A stretch of DNA of 64,000 nucleotides from contig NZ_CP045929.1 of NCBI RefSeq assembly GCF_009664835.1, positions 2,852,001 through 2,916,000 of the forward strand. The letters are read 5' to 3'. Position numbers and translations under genes: made by a program. Position 1 is the first letter of the stretch. Each line of letters opens with the position of its first letter. Source of the DNA: Allosaccharopolyspora coralli (GTDB lineage Bacteria > Actinomycetota > Actinomycetes > Mycobacteriales > Pseudonocardiaceae). Under the pieces are notes generated by a model that saw only the letters and a list, made by a program, of their open reading frames with translations, made no database searches and was not told the origin of the DNA. Below, one piece after another: positions 54,908-63,828 of this stretch.

Positions 54908-54923
54908 TATTTGTACGGCCAAA
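54908..54923. promoter_or_regulatory. Operator-like site 1: ATTTGTACGGCCAAAT
   Basis: An imperfect palindrome with ATTTG/CAAAT arms, repeated almost exactly at 55086-55101. It lies in the divergent region between the acyl-CoA dehydrogenase/GntR unit and the MaoC-lyase-CoA-transferase operon. Probably bound by the adjacent GntR protein or another local repressor. Confidence 0.55.
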
Positions 54924-55085
54924 TAGGGACAGGGTCAACACGATCTCCGGCATCAGACTCACCCGCCCACATGCCCTGGAAATAGTAGCAATAGCGCCAC
55001 TAGTGACACTTCTCGGGCTTGAGGCCGCGGGCCGACGGCGTGAGCGTTGACACGCCACGCCCTGCGTCGCATACTTTCCGCCATG

Positions 55086-55101
55086 ATTTGTACGGCCTAA
55101 T
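55086..55101. promoter_or_regulatory. Operator-like site 2: ATTTGTACGGCCTAAT
   Basis: Fifteen of sixteen bases match site 1. It lies about 110 bp before the MaoC start, in promoter position for that operon. Confidence 0.55.
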
Positions 55102-55211
55102 GCGGCTCGGCGGCTCACGAACACCGATGTAGCGGCCACGGTTCTCGCATGGTCGATACAGGTCCGTCGCGGCCGGTCAGGCCGCAAACACCCGAGTAAG
55201 AGGAGTTTTTC

Positions 55212-56063
55212 GTGTCCGGTCTCGATTCCCACCTCGAAGGGTGGGAGCCAGCGCCGCTCACCACGACCGACGCGCTGCCTGCGGAACAGGCACACGCACT
55301 GGCGGTGGTCCTAGACATCGAGGCCCCGCCGGCAGCGGGCACGGCACTGCCTCCGCTCTGGCATTGGGTGTATTTCCAAGAATGGCCGCGACACGAACAA
55401 CTGGGACCGGACGGGCACCCCGCGAGCGGGCACTTTCTGCCCCCGATCCCGGACCGCCGGCGGATGTTCGCGGGTGGACGGCTCACCGTGACCGAACCGC
55501 TCCGCATCGCTGAGCCGACCCTGCGCCGGTCGTCACTGTCCGACGTGACGGTCAAGCACGGGCGATCCGGCGAGGTTGCCTTCGTCACCCTGCGCAGTGA
55601 GTTCTGGCAAGACGACCAGCTGAGGATGGTCGAGGAACAGGACTACGCCTACCGCTCCGGCGAAGGGCCCGCCAAGACTCGACGCCCGAGCCGGCCGGAG
55701 ACGCTTCCGCACTCGACCGCGGCGTGGCAGGACTCGTTCACCGGTGATCCCGTTCGCCTGTTCCGCTTCAGCGCTCTCACCGCCAACGCGCACCGCATCC
55801 ACTACGACAGCCCGTACACGCGCGAGGTCGAGTCGTACCCTGACCTCGTCGTGCACGGACCGCTGCTCGCCCTGCTCATGACCGAGCTCGCGCGCGCGGG
55901 TTCCGGAAAATCGGTATCCACGGTGGATTACCGACTTCATCGCCCGGTTTTCGCAGGGGACCCCGTCCTGCTCACCGGCGAACCAAGTGACGAAGGCGCC
56001 GACCTGGCCGTGCTCACCGCACCGGAGAACACGATGGCGACGGCGACGGTGGGGTTCGCATGA
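55212..56063 (+). CDS. MaoC-like dehydratase, probable itaconyl/mesaconyl-CoA hydratase
   Basis: A 283-residue double-hotdog protein: the N-terminal half lacks the active site and the C-terminal half carries the hydratase motif (ANAHRIHYDSPYTREVESYPDLVVHGPLLALL). The arrangement and PPLWHWVYFQEWPRHEQLGPDGHP match mesaconyl-C4-CoA/itaconyl-CoA hydratases. Its stop overlaps the CitE-like gene by ATGA. Together with the lyase and CoA-transferase, it suggests itaconate or citramalyl-CoA catabolism. Confidence 0.83.
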   Translation: MSGLDSHLEGWEPAPLTTTDALPAEQAHALAVVLDIEAPPAAGTALPPLWHWVYFQEWPRHEQLGPDGHPASGHFLPPIPDRRRMFAGGRLTVTEPLRIAEPTLRRSSLSDVTVKHGRSGEVAFVTLRSEFWQDDQLRMVEEQDYAYRSGEGPAKTRRPSRPETLPHSTAAWQDSFTGDPVRLFRFSALTANAHRIHYDSPYTREVESYPDLVVHGPLLALLMTELARAGSGKSVSTVDYRLHRPVFAGDPVLLTGEPSDEGADLAVLTAPENTMATATVGFA

Positions 56064-56872
56064 CACTCGGCGACACCCTCGGACATGCGCGAACCCTCCT
56101 GTTCGTCCCGGCGGATCGACCCGAACGGTTCGCCAAGGCCACGGCCAGCGCCGCGGACGGCATCATCCTCGACCTCGAAGACGCGGTCGGAGCCGAGCAC
56201 AAGAGCACCGCACGGCAGCACGTCGCGGAGTATCTTCGAGCCGGAAACTCCGCCGTCGTCCGGATCAACGCGCCCGGAACACCCTGGCACGACGACGACG
56301 TGGCCATGATTCGACGGCACACCTGCGGCGTGATGACGCCCAAAGCCGAGGATCCGGAAATTCTCGCGGAGTTGCATCGCGCGTCCCCGCACCATCCGTT
56401 AATACCGCTTCTGGAGACAGCGACCGGCTTGCTCGACGCACGCGAGCTCTGCCGAGTCGATGGCGTCGTCCGCCCAGCCTTCGGCAACGTCGATCTCGCC
56501 GCCGAACTCGGCGTCGACCCCGCCGACCAGCAGGCGTTGCGGCACGCGCGGTCGAGTCTGGTCCTGGCAGCAAAATCGGTCGAGGTCGCCGCTCCGCTCG
56601 ACGGAGTGACGACCGCTGTACGCGACGACACCGCTCTCGCCCGGGATGCCGAACATGCCGCGAGCCTGGGATTCACTGGCAAGCTGTGTATCCATCCTGG
56701 ACAAGTCGCGCAAGCGACAACGGCGTTCACTCCCTCGCCAGACCTGGTGCGGTGGGCACGGAAGCTCCTCCGGGACTCGAACGACGGGGCGGCGACGCTG
56801 GTCGACGGCCAGATGGTCGACACGCCGGTGCTGGAGCGGGCTCGGGCCGTTCTGGCTCGTGCGGGAGCGTGA
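56060..56872 (+). CDS. CitE-like acyl-CoA lyase (probable citramalyl-CoA lyase)
   Basis: A 270-residue HpcH/HpaI-fold lyase: RTLLFVPADRPERFAKA, the LDLEDAVG metal/phosphate motif, RINAPGTPW, metal-binding Glu in PLLETATGL, and FGNVDLAAELGVD. GFTGKLCIHPGQV is typical of CitE/citramalyl-CoA/malyl-CoA lyases. Expected to split citramalyl-CoA into pyruvate and acetyl-CoA in this context. Translationally coupled to the hydratase. Confidence 0.87.
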   Translation: MTLGDTLGHARTLLFVPADRPERFAKATASAADGIILDLEDAVGAEHKSTARQHVAEYLRAGNSAVVRINAPGTPWHDDDVAMIRRHTCGVMTPKAEDPEILAELHRASPHHPLIPLLETATGLLDARELCRVDGVVRPAFGNVDLAAELGVDPADQQALRHARSSLVLAAKSVEVAAPLDGVTTAVRDDTALARDAEHAASLGFTGKLCIHPGQVAQATTAFTPSPDLVRWARKLLRDSNDGAATLVDGQMVDTPVLERARAVLARAGA

Positions 56873-56936
56873 CCCCGCCGCACGATCCGGAAAGCGAGCG
56901 TCACTGCCCTCCCCACACCGAACCGCAAGGAGTCCC

Positions 56937-58079
56937 ATGGCAGCCCTCGACGATGTCACCGTCGTCTCGATCGAGCAGGCCGTGGCCGCTCCGTTCGCGA
57001 CGCGGCAGCTCGCCGACCTCGGCGCCCGCGTCGTCAAGGTCGAACGCCCCGGTTCGGGAGACTTCGCGCGCGAGTACGACCGGACCGTCCACGGGCTCTC
57101 GAGCCACTTCGTCTGGCTCAACCGTGGCAAGGAGTCCCTGGCGCTGGACCTGAAGAACGCCGACGACGCGTCGCTGCTGCACCGCCTCGTCGACCGTGCG
57201 GACGTCTTCGTGCAGAATCTCGCGCCCGGCGCTGCCGAACGTTCGGGTTTCGGGGCCGACGATCTCCGCCGCCGCAACCCGGAGCTGATCACATGCCAGA
57301 TCTCCGGGTACGGCCCCGAGGGACCGTACCGGGACAAGAAGGCCTACGACCTGCTCATCCAGTGCGAGGCCGGATTGCTCTCGATCACGGGAACCGAGGA
57401 CGAGCCCGCCAAGGCCGGTGTTTCGATCGCCGACGTCTCCGCGGCCATGTACGCCTACTCCGGGATCCTCGCGGCGCTGCACGAGCGTCACCGGACCGGC
57501 GTGGGGAGCCACGTCGACGTCGCCATGCTCGACGCACTCGGTGAGTGGATGGGCTATCCGTACTACTACGCCCACTACGGCGGCGAACCACCGAAGCGCT
57601 CCGGAGCCAGCCACGCCTCCATCGCGCCCTACGGCCCGTTTCGCACCGGGGACGGCGCGGACGTGTTCCTCGCGGTGCAGAACGATCGCGAATGGCAGAC
57701 GCTGTGCACCAAGATCCTCGGCGCACCGGCGCTGGGCACCGACCCGGAGTTCGCCACGAACAGCGATCGTGTGCGTAACCGGGACCGGGTGACGGCGGCC
57801 ATCGAGTCGGCGTTCGCGTCGCTGACGGCCGACTCGGCCATGCGGCTGTTGGACGAGGTCGGAATCGCGAACGCCCGGCTGCGCACCATGGCCGAGTTCG
57901 CCGAGCACCCGCAGCTCGCCGCGCGCGGGCGCTGGCGTGAGGTCGGCACGCCCGCCGGTCCGGTCCAGGCGCTGTTGCCGCCCGTCACGCCGAGCGGAGC
58001 CGAGCCCGTCATGGGCTCCGTCCCGGCCGTCGGCGAGCACAACGCGACGATCCTCGCGGAGCTCGACGCGCAGGCGTGA
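56937..58079 (+). CDS. Class III CoA-transferase (CaiB/BaiF family)
   Basis: A 380-residue family III CoA-transferase: VEQAVAAPFATRQLADLGARVVKVERP, the catalytic Asp in KKAYDLLIQCEAGL, and GVGSHVDVAMLDALGEWMGYP. It would activate the dicarboxylate with CoA from succinyl-CoA. AAGGAG lies 4 nt before ATG 56937. The stop codon sits inside the long hairpin at 58069-58122. Confidence 0.9.
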   Translation: MAALDDVTVVSIEQAVAAPFATRQLADLGARVVKVERPGSGDFAREYDRTVHGLSSHFVWLNRGKESLALDLKNADDASLLHRLVDRADVFVQNLAPGAAERSGFGADDLRRRNPELITCQISGYGPEGPYRDKKAYDLLIQCEAGLLSITGTEDEPAKAGVSIADVSAAMYAYSGILAALHERHRTGVGSHVDVAMLDALGEWMGYPYYYAHYGGEPPKRSGASHASIAPYGPFRTGDGADVFLAVQNDREWQTLCTKILGAPALGTDPEFATNSDRVRNRDRVTAAIESAFASLTADSAMRLLDEVGIANARLRTMAEFAEHPQLAARGRWREVGTPAGPVQALLPPVTPSGAEPVMGSVPAVGEHNATILAELDAQA

Positions 58080-58122
58080 GTCTTTTTGGTGCCTATGACC
58101 ACCAAAAAGACTCACGCCTGCG
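58069..58122. terminator. Long hairpin with loop CCTATGAC, copy 2
   Basis: Perfect 23-bp arms enclosing loop CCTATGAC. The 5' arm includes the CoA-transferase stop codon. The stem core GTGAGTCTTTTTGGTG and the loop match the hairpin at 39279-39322. A terminator role fits here, since the next gene starts about 140 bp later. Confidence 0.75.
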
Positions 58123-58264
58123 AGAGGGGTGGGTGCGGGGGCGGAGGGGCCCGTCCTCGACCCGACAGGGTGAAACTCTCCGTCTGTCGGATCACGTCGC
58201 GATGCGCTGCACACGTTCCGTCGGATACAAGGAGTCCACCGACCGCAGACGACCCGAGGACCGC

Positions 58265-59638
58265 ATGCCCACCGAACCGCTCAGCCCACTCGATCTCGCG
58301 TTCTTGTCCCTGGAGAGCGAGACGACTCCGATGCACATGGCGGCGGTCGCCGTTTTCGCACCCCGGGACGTCGACGATCAGGACCTCGCCGGCTTGCTGG
58401 CCGAACGCGCCGAGCAGATACCTCAGCTCCGCACACGCGCCCGAGCCGCCACCTGGACTCCCACACAGGCGCACTGGGAGGACGATCCGCACTTCTGCGC
58501 GGACAACCACATCCACCGCCACCACCTCCCCGCTCCCGGTGGTCGAGCCGAGTTCGCCGACATCGTCGGGCACCTCGGCGCGGAGCCGCTCGACCTCGCT
58601 GCCCCGGCGTGGGAGTTGCACCTGATCACAGGCCTCGAGGGTGGCAGGTTCGCCCTCCTCGTCAAGCTGCATCACGCGCTCGCCGACGGCGCGACCGGCG
58701 TCCGGATCGGGCTGGGCCTGCTCGACCCACTCCCCCGCAGGCAGCGTCGATCCGCCGACGAAGCCGCCACGGCGGACGAGTCGTTCCTGCGACAGCTGTT
58801 CACCAGCCCCGGACTGATCCCCCGGAGCGTGCTGCACGCCGCTCAGACGACCGTCTCCGCCGTCGGAGAGACGGCAGGCATCGTCGGCAGCGTGCTCGGC
58901 AACGCACGCTTCCGCTCGGCCACTCCCCTGGCAGCGACCGACACACCTTCGCGGCGGGTGGCCATGCTGGGGTTGCCGATGCGCGAGGTCCGCGCCATTC
59001 GCGCGCGACACGGAGGAACCTGCAACGAGATCGTCATCGCCGTGATCACCGGCGCGTTCCGTCACTGGCTGGGCAGCCGCGGTCATTCGCTCGACGCACT
59101 CGACCTCACCGCACTGATCCCGGTCGACCACCGCGCCCGGAGCCAGACAACGGACTCGTCCAATCAACTCTCCGGGTATCTGTGCGAGCTCCCCGTCGGC
59201 GAAGACGACCCGCTGCGCCGCCTCCACGCGATCAGGACGTCGATGGCCGAGAACAAGGCCGCGGGCCCCCAGTGTGGCGCGGGAGCGTTCCCTCTCGTCG
59301 CGAACCGGACACATCCCCTGCTACACCGTGTCATCACACCGGTCGCGGGTCAGTTCGCCTCGCTGCTGTTCGACACGATGATCACCCACGTTCCCGTTCC
59401 CAAGGTGCCGCTCGCGCTCGCGGGTACGGATCTGCTGGAGTTGTACCCCCTCGCACCGATCCCGTCGGGGCACGCGCTGTCGATCGGCGTCATCCAGTAC
59501 CGCGACACCATCCACATCGGCTTGAACTGCAACCGCACCGCGGTGCCCGACATCGAGAAGCTGACCGACGCCGTGCCCGCCGCGTTCGACGAACTCCACG
59601 ACGCGGCGACCGATGCCGCGCTCGCGGCACTGCGGTGA
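58265..59638 (+). CDS. WS/DGAT-family acyltransferase
   Basis: A 457-residue wax ester synthase/diacylglycerol acyltransferase-family protein: LSPLDLAFLSLESETTPMHMAAV at the N-terminus, the catalytic HHxxxDG motif as LHHALADG, and NQLSGYLCELPVGEDDPLRRLHAI and DTMITHVPVP in the C-terminal domain. It esterifies acyl-CoA to an alcohol or diacylglycerol for storage-lipid synthesis. ATG 58265 follows GAGGACCGC. Confidence 0.9.
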   Translation: MPTEPLSPLDLAFLSLESETTPMHMAAVAVFAPRDVDDQDLAGLLAERAEQIPQLRTRARAATWTPTQAHWEDDPHFCADNHIHRHHLPAPGGRAEFADIVGHLGAEPLDLAAPAWELHLITGLEGGRFALLVKLHHALADGATGVRIGLGLLDPLPRRQRRSADEAATADESFLRQLFTSPGLIPRSVLHAAQTTVSAVGETAGIVGSVLGNARFRSATPLAATDTPSRRVAMLGLPMREVRAIRARHGGTCNEIVIAVITGAFRHWLGSRGHSLDALDLTALIPVDHRARSQTTDSSNQLSGYLCELPVGEDDPLRRLHAIRTSMAENKAAGPQCGAGAFPLVANRTHPLLHRVITPVAGQFASLLFDTMITHVPVPKVPLALAGTDLLELYPLAPIPSGHALSIGVIQYRDTIHIGLNCNRTAVPDIEKLTDAVPAAFDELHDAATDAALAALR

Positions 59639-60188
59639 TCTCAGACTCCTCCGGAGCGAGGAATGCTTCCCGGTGAGTTCAACACGCGGGACGGCGGGCC
59701 TGTGCGGTGTGTAACAGTCCGATCACTGCAGAAGGGCTTGGCGCACACCTTCGCCCGACAACAACCGCGCGGCTTGTCTGCCACGCTGCACTCCGGCCGG
59801 TCGATCACTCTCAGTGATAACCCCTTCCGAAATGCCACACTAGGGGGTCTCGACGAGCGATTCAGCCCGCACCAGGACTCATGCTTTCATCTGCCCGTCG
59901 TCGTCCCGAGCACAAGCCTCTCGCCACACTTCGACGGCGCCACGTCGTGCGGTTACCCTCGGTACATGAGTTCCTCGAACGAAGGGGCTGGGGCACGGCA
60001 AGCGCCGCGACCTGCGAAAGGCCGGTAGAGGCGAACCGGACGATGCCGCCTTCCGCATCGCGCTCCCGTGCGTGTTCACGCGCGGCGAACACGCAGGCGT
60101 CCGACGCGCGAGCCGGAATGAGCGCGGGGGTCTGGTCGTTGAGAGGAGAGTCCACGACAGTGTGGAGTGCAGTAGACAGGGAGCGTGA
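59639..60188. other. Region upstream of clpC, no gene seen
   Basis: About 550 bp. A perfect inverted repeat ATCACT-CTC-AGTGAT (59804-59818) lies about 370 bp upstream of clpC. I see no clear HspR/HAIR (CTTGAGT-N7-ACTCAAG) or CIRCE motif. The clpC promoter should be here. Confidence 0.45.
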
Positions 60189-62552
60189 ATGTTCGAGAGG
60201 TTCACCGACCGCGCGAGGCGGGTGGTCGTCCTGGCCCAGGAAGAGGCCCGGTCGCTCAACCACAACTACATCGGCACCGAGCACATCCTCCTGGGTCTGA
60301 TCCACGAGGGTGAAGGTGTCGCCGCCAAGGCGCTCGAGTCGCTGGGCAGCGAGCTGCAGAACGTCCGTCAGCAGGTCGAGGAGATCATCGGCCAGGGCCA
60401 GCAGGAGCCCAGCGGTCACATCCCCTTCACGCCGCGGGCGAAGAAGGTGCTGGAGCTCTCGCTGCGGGAGGCACTGCAGCTCGGCCACAACTACATCGGC
60501 ACCGAGCACATCCTGCTCGGCCTGATCCGCGAGGGCGAGGGCGTCGCCGCCCAGGTGCTCGTCAAGCTCGGCGCGGACCTCAACAGCGTGCGCCAGCAGG
60601 TGTTGCAGCTGATCTCCGGCTCCGGTGCCACCGGTGAGCAGGCGGAGACGGCAGGCTCCAAGGGCGAGCCGAGTTCCTCGACGACCCTGGACCAGTTCGG
60701 CACCAACCTCACGCGCAGCGCGCGGGACGGTGAGCTGGACCCGATGATCGGCCGCGACCAGGAGATCGACCGCATCATGCAAGTCCTCTCCCGCCGGACG
60801 AAGAACAACCCCGTGCTGCTCGGCGAGCCCGGCGTCGGCAAGACCGCCGTCGTCGAGGGCCTGGCGCAGAAGGTCGTCAAGGGCGAGGTGCCCGAGACGC
60901 TGCGGGAGAAGCAGGTCTACACACTCGACCTGGGCTCGCTGGTGGCGGGCTCGCGCTACCGCGGCGACTTCGAAGAGCGCATGAAGAAGGTGCTCAAGGA
61001 GATCAAGTCCCGCGGCGACATCATCCTGTTCATCGACGAGATCCACACGCTCGTCGGAGCAGGCGCGACCGAGGGCGCCATCGACGCGGGAAGCATCCTC
61101 AAGCCGATGCTGGCGCGCGGTGAGCTGCAGACCATCGGCGCGACCACGATGGACGAGTACCGCAAGCACATCGAGAAGGACGCGGCGCTGGAGCGCCGTT
61201 TCCAGCCGATCGACGTCAGCGAGCCCTCGCTGGAGCACTCCATCGAGATCCTCAAGGGCCTGCGCGATCGCTACGAGGCGCACCACCGGGTGTCGTTCAC
61301 CGATTCCGCACTGGTCTCCGCGTCGACGCTGGCCGACCGCTACATCAACGACCGGTACCTGCCGGACAAGGCGATCGACCTCATCGACGAGGCTGGCGCC
61401 CGGATGCGCATCCGCCGTGCGATGGCGGAGTCCGACCTCGACGCGGTCGCGGAGATCGACGACGAGCAGATCGCCGAGGTGCTGGCCCACTGGACCGGCA
61501 TTCCGGTGTTCAGGCTCACCGAGGAGGAGACGACGCGGCTGCTCCGCATGGAGGACGAGCTGCACAAGCGGATCATCGGCCAGGACGACGCGGTCAAGGC
61601 CGTCTCGCAGGCGATCCGCCGTACGCGTGCGGGTCTGAAGGACCCGAGCCGCCCGTCGGGGTCGTTCATCTTCGCCGGCCCGTCGGGTGTCGGTAAGACC
61701 GAGCTGTCGAAGGCGCTGGCGGAGTTCCTCTTCGGCGACGACGACGCACTGATTCAGATCGACATGGGCGAGTTCCACGACCGCTACACGGCCTCGCGGC
61801 TGTTCGGTGCCCCTCCGGGCTACGTGGGCTACGAGGAGGGCGGTCAGCTCACCGAGAAGGTGCGCCGCAAGCCGTTCTCGGTGGTGCTCTTCGACGAGAT
61901 CGAGAAGGCCCACCAGGAGATCTACAACACCCTGTTGCAGGTGCTCGAGGACGGGCGGCTCACCGACGGTCAGGGCCGCACGGTCGACTTCAAGAACACC
62001 GTGCTGATCTTCACCTCGAACCTCGGTACCGGCGACATCTCCAAGGCCGTGGGTCTCGGGTTCTCCGCGGGCTCGAGCACGGAGTCGAACTACGAGCGGA
62101 TGAAGTCCAAGGTCAACGAGGAAATGAAGAAGCATTTCCGGCCGGAGTTCCTCAATCGCATCGACGACGTGATCGTGTTCCACCAGCTGACCCAGGACGA
62201 GATCATCTCGATGGTCGACCTGCTGATCGGCAGGGTGGAGACAGCACTCAAGGGCAAGGACATGTCCCTGGAGCTGACCGACAAGGCCAAGCGGCTGCTG
62301 GCCAAGCGGGGCTTCGACCCGGTGCTGGGCGCCCGCCCGCTGCGGCGCACGATCCAGCGCGAGATCGAGGACCGGCTCTCCGAGAAGATCCTCTTCGGCG
62401 AGGTCGAGGCCGGTCAGATCGTCATCGCCGACGTGGAGGGCTGGGACGACGAGTCCGGCTCGGACGATTCCGCCCAGTTCGTCTTCCGCGGCGAAAGCAA
62501 GCCCGCACCCGTCCCGGACGCCCCGCTGAACATGGCGGACACCACCGACTGA
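60189..62552 (+). CDS. clpC: ClpC-type AAA+ unfoldase lacking the middle (M) domain
   Basis: A 787-residue Hsp100 protein: Clp N-domain repeats (1-145), D1 AAA+ (GEPGVGKT 212-219, FIDEIHTL), D2 AAA+ (GPSGVGKT 497-504, [11 protein letters not shown]) and the GLGF ClpP-docking loop in AVGLGFSAG. Between RMRIRRAM and [12 protein letters not shown] (about 410-416), where actinobacterial ClpC1 has about 60 residues of coiled-coil M domain, only a few residues remain. Otherwise it is very close to ClpC1. The M domain keeps ClpC in check and binds adaptors, so this form may be constitutively active or adaptor-independent. A strong terminator follows. Confidence 0.93.
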   Translation: MFERFTDRARRVVVLAQEEARSLNHNYIGTEHILLGLIHEGEGVAAKALESLGSELQNVRQQVEEIIGQGQQEPSGHIPFTPRAKKVLELSLREALQLGHNYIGTEHILLGLIREGEGVAAQVLVKLGADLNSVRQQVLQLISGSGATGEQAETAGSKGEPSSSTTLDQFGTNLTRSARDGELDPMIGRDQEIDRIMQVLSRRTKNNPVLLGEPGVGKTAVVEGLAQKVVKGEVPETLREKQVYTLDLGSLVAGSRYRGDFEERMKKVLKEIKSRGDIILFIDEIHTLVGAGATEGAIDAGSILKPMLARGELQTIGATTMDEYRKHIEKDAALERRFQPIDVSEPSLEHSIEILKGLRDRYEAHHRVSFTDSALVSASTLADRYINDRYLPDKAIDLIDEAGARMRIRRAMAESDLDAVAEIDDEQIAEVLAHWTGIPVFRLTEEETTRLLRMEDELHKRIIGQDDAVKAVSQAIRRTRAGLKDPSRPSGSFIFAGPSGVGKTELSKALAEFLFGDDDALIQIDMGEFHDRYTASRLFGAPPGYVGYEEGGQLTEKVRRKPFSVVLFDEIEKAHQEIYNTLLQVLEDGRLTDGQGRTVDFKNTVLIFTSNLGTGDISKAVGLGFSAGSSTESNYERMKSKVNEEMKKHFRPEFLNRIDDVIVFHQLTQDEIISMVDLLIGRVETALKGKDMSLELTDKAKRLLAKRGFDPVLGARPLRRTIQREIEDRLSEKILFGEVEAGQIVIADVEGWDDESGSDDSAQFVFRGESKPAPVPDAPLNMADTTD

Positions 62553-62565
62553 CGGGCGCACACCG

Positions 62566-62605
62566 ACAGGTTCCTCCGCCGCCTGCGGGTGGCGGAGGAA
62601 CCTGT
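62566..62605 (+). terminator. Terminator hairpin after clpC
   Basis: Perfect 15-bp arms (ACAGGTTCCTCCGCC and complement) with a 10-nt loop begin 14 nt after the clpC stop. Confidence 0.8.
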
Positions 62606-62736
62606 GCGTGTCGGTCGTCTGCTCGGCGAGGAAGTGGTCGCATCGCCGTCCGTCTTGTGGGACGACTCTCCGCGCGAAGACGGATTCTTCGCGGGCGAGA
62701 AGTGGAATTCGTGATTCGCACGGGTAGACCTGGGGT

Positions 62737-63699
62737 ATGGCACGCATCGGAAGTACCGAACTCGACGTTTCCCGGCTTTGCCTCGGCGGCAACGTCTTCG
62801 GCTGGACCGCCGACGAGGCAACGTCCTTCGCACTGCTCGACGCCTACGCGGACGCGGGCGGCAACATGATCGACTCCGCGGACGTGTACATGGCGGGCGC
62901 GGAGGGCAACTCCGGCGGCGAGTCCGAGGAAGTACTCGGGCGCTGGATGGCGTCTCGCGGCAACCGCGATCAGATGGTCATCGCCACGAAGGTCGGGCAG
63001 CTGCCCGGACGCGAGGGCTTGTCCCCGGAGACTGTCGCCGCGGCCGCGGAGGATTCGCTGCGGCGGCTGCAGACGGACTACATCGACCTGTACTACGCGC
63101 ACGTCGACGACTCGTCCGTGCCGCAGCAGGACTCTCTCGCCGCGTTCGACGCCCTGGTCCGGGCGGGAAAAGTGCGCCACGTCGCGGCGTCCAACTTCGC
63201 CACCGACCGGCTCACCTCCGCCCTCAAGATCTCTCACGAGCACGATCTCGCCCGTTTCGTCGCCGTTCAGCCGCACTACAACCTCGTGGAGCGGGAGTAC
63301 GAACGGGACCAGGCACCCACGGTCGAGCACCACAACCTCAGCTGCTTTCCGTACTTCGGGCTCGCCAAGGGCTTCCTCACCGGCAAGTACCGCCCGGACG
63401 CCGCGCACGTCGACACAGGTGCGGAACAAGGTGCGATGGGCTGGGCGCGCGCCAAGGGCGCCAGGTCCTACCTCGCCGAGGATCGTGGCCCGCGAGTGCT
63501 CAAGGTGCTCGACGAACTCGCAGCGGCCCACAGCGTTTCGGTGTCGGCCGTGGCGCTGGCTTGGCTCGCAGACCAACCGAGTGTGACCGCGCCGATCGCG
63601 AGTGCTCGTACTCTCGATCAACTCGGGGAGATCCTTCCGGCCGCCGAGGTGACCCTCTCTCAGGACGAGCTCGAGGCACTCGACTCGGCATCACGGTAG
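62737..63699 (+). CDS. Aldo/keto reductase
   Basis: A 320-residue AKR with the catalytic tetrad in IDSADVY (Asp, Tyr), IATKVG (Lys) and YYAHVDD (His), and the NADPH-binding region PIASARTLDQLGE near the C-terminus. It resembles the YajO/AKR11-12-type general-stress reductases. It stands alone after clpC. Confidence 0.9.
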   Translation: MARIGSTELDVSRLCLGGNVFGWTADEATSFALLDAYADAGGNMIDSADVYMAGAEGNSGGESEEVLGRWMASRGNRDQMVIATKVGQLPGREGLSPETVAAAAEDSLRRLQTDYIDLYYAHVDDSSVPQQDSLAAFDALVRAGKVRHVAASNFATDRLTSALKISHEHDLARFVAVQPHYNLVEREYERDQAPTVEHHNLSCFPYFGLAKGFLTGKYRPDAAHVDTGAEQGAMGWARAKGARSYLAEDRGPRVLKVLDELAAAHSVSVSAVALAWLADQPSVTAPIASARTLDQLGEILPAAEVTLSQDELEALDSASR

Positions 63700-63828
63700 A
63701 GCCAGACTCGCACGTCACGGTCGAGCGGATGCGCGTCTCGCACAGGCGAGGCAGCCGTGGCTCGCTCACTCGGCCGTGATGTGCGAGTGTGCTGTTCGAT
63801 CCTCATCAGACTCTCGGGCGGTTCCGGC

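Larger units (their letters stand above)
54568..55211. other. Long divergent intergenic region with tandem repeat and two operator-like sites
   Basis: About 640 bp between the acyl-CoA dehydrogenase and the MaoC gene. It holds a perfect 34-bp tandem repeat (54684-54751) and two copies of ATTTGTACGGCC(A/T)AAT. No protein gene is recognisable; repeat-containing frames on both strands look fortuitous. Confidence 0.6.

Noticed and set aside
54568-55050. Repeat-containing frames as a small gene
   Set aside because: Frames on both strands translate the 34-bp repeat equally well and lack ribosome sites.
59862-62792. A 976-codon open frame on the minus strand
   Set aside because: It is antisense to clpC and arises from the high GC content; it shows no family motifs.
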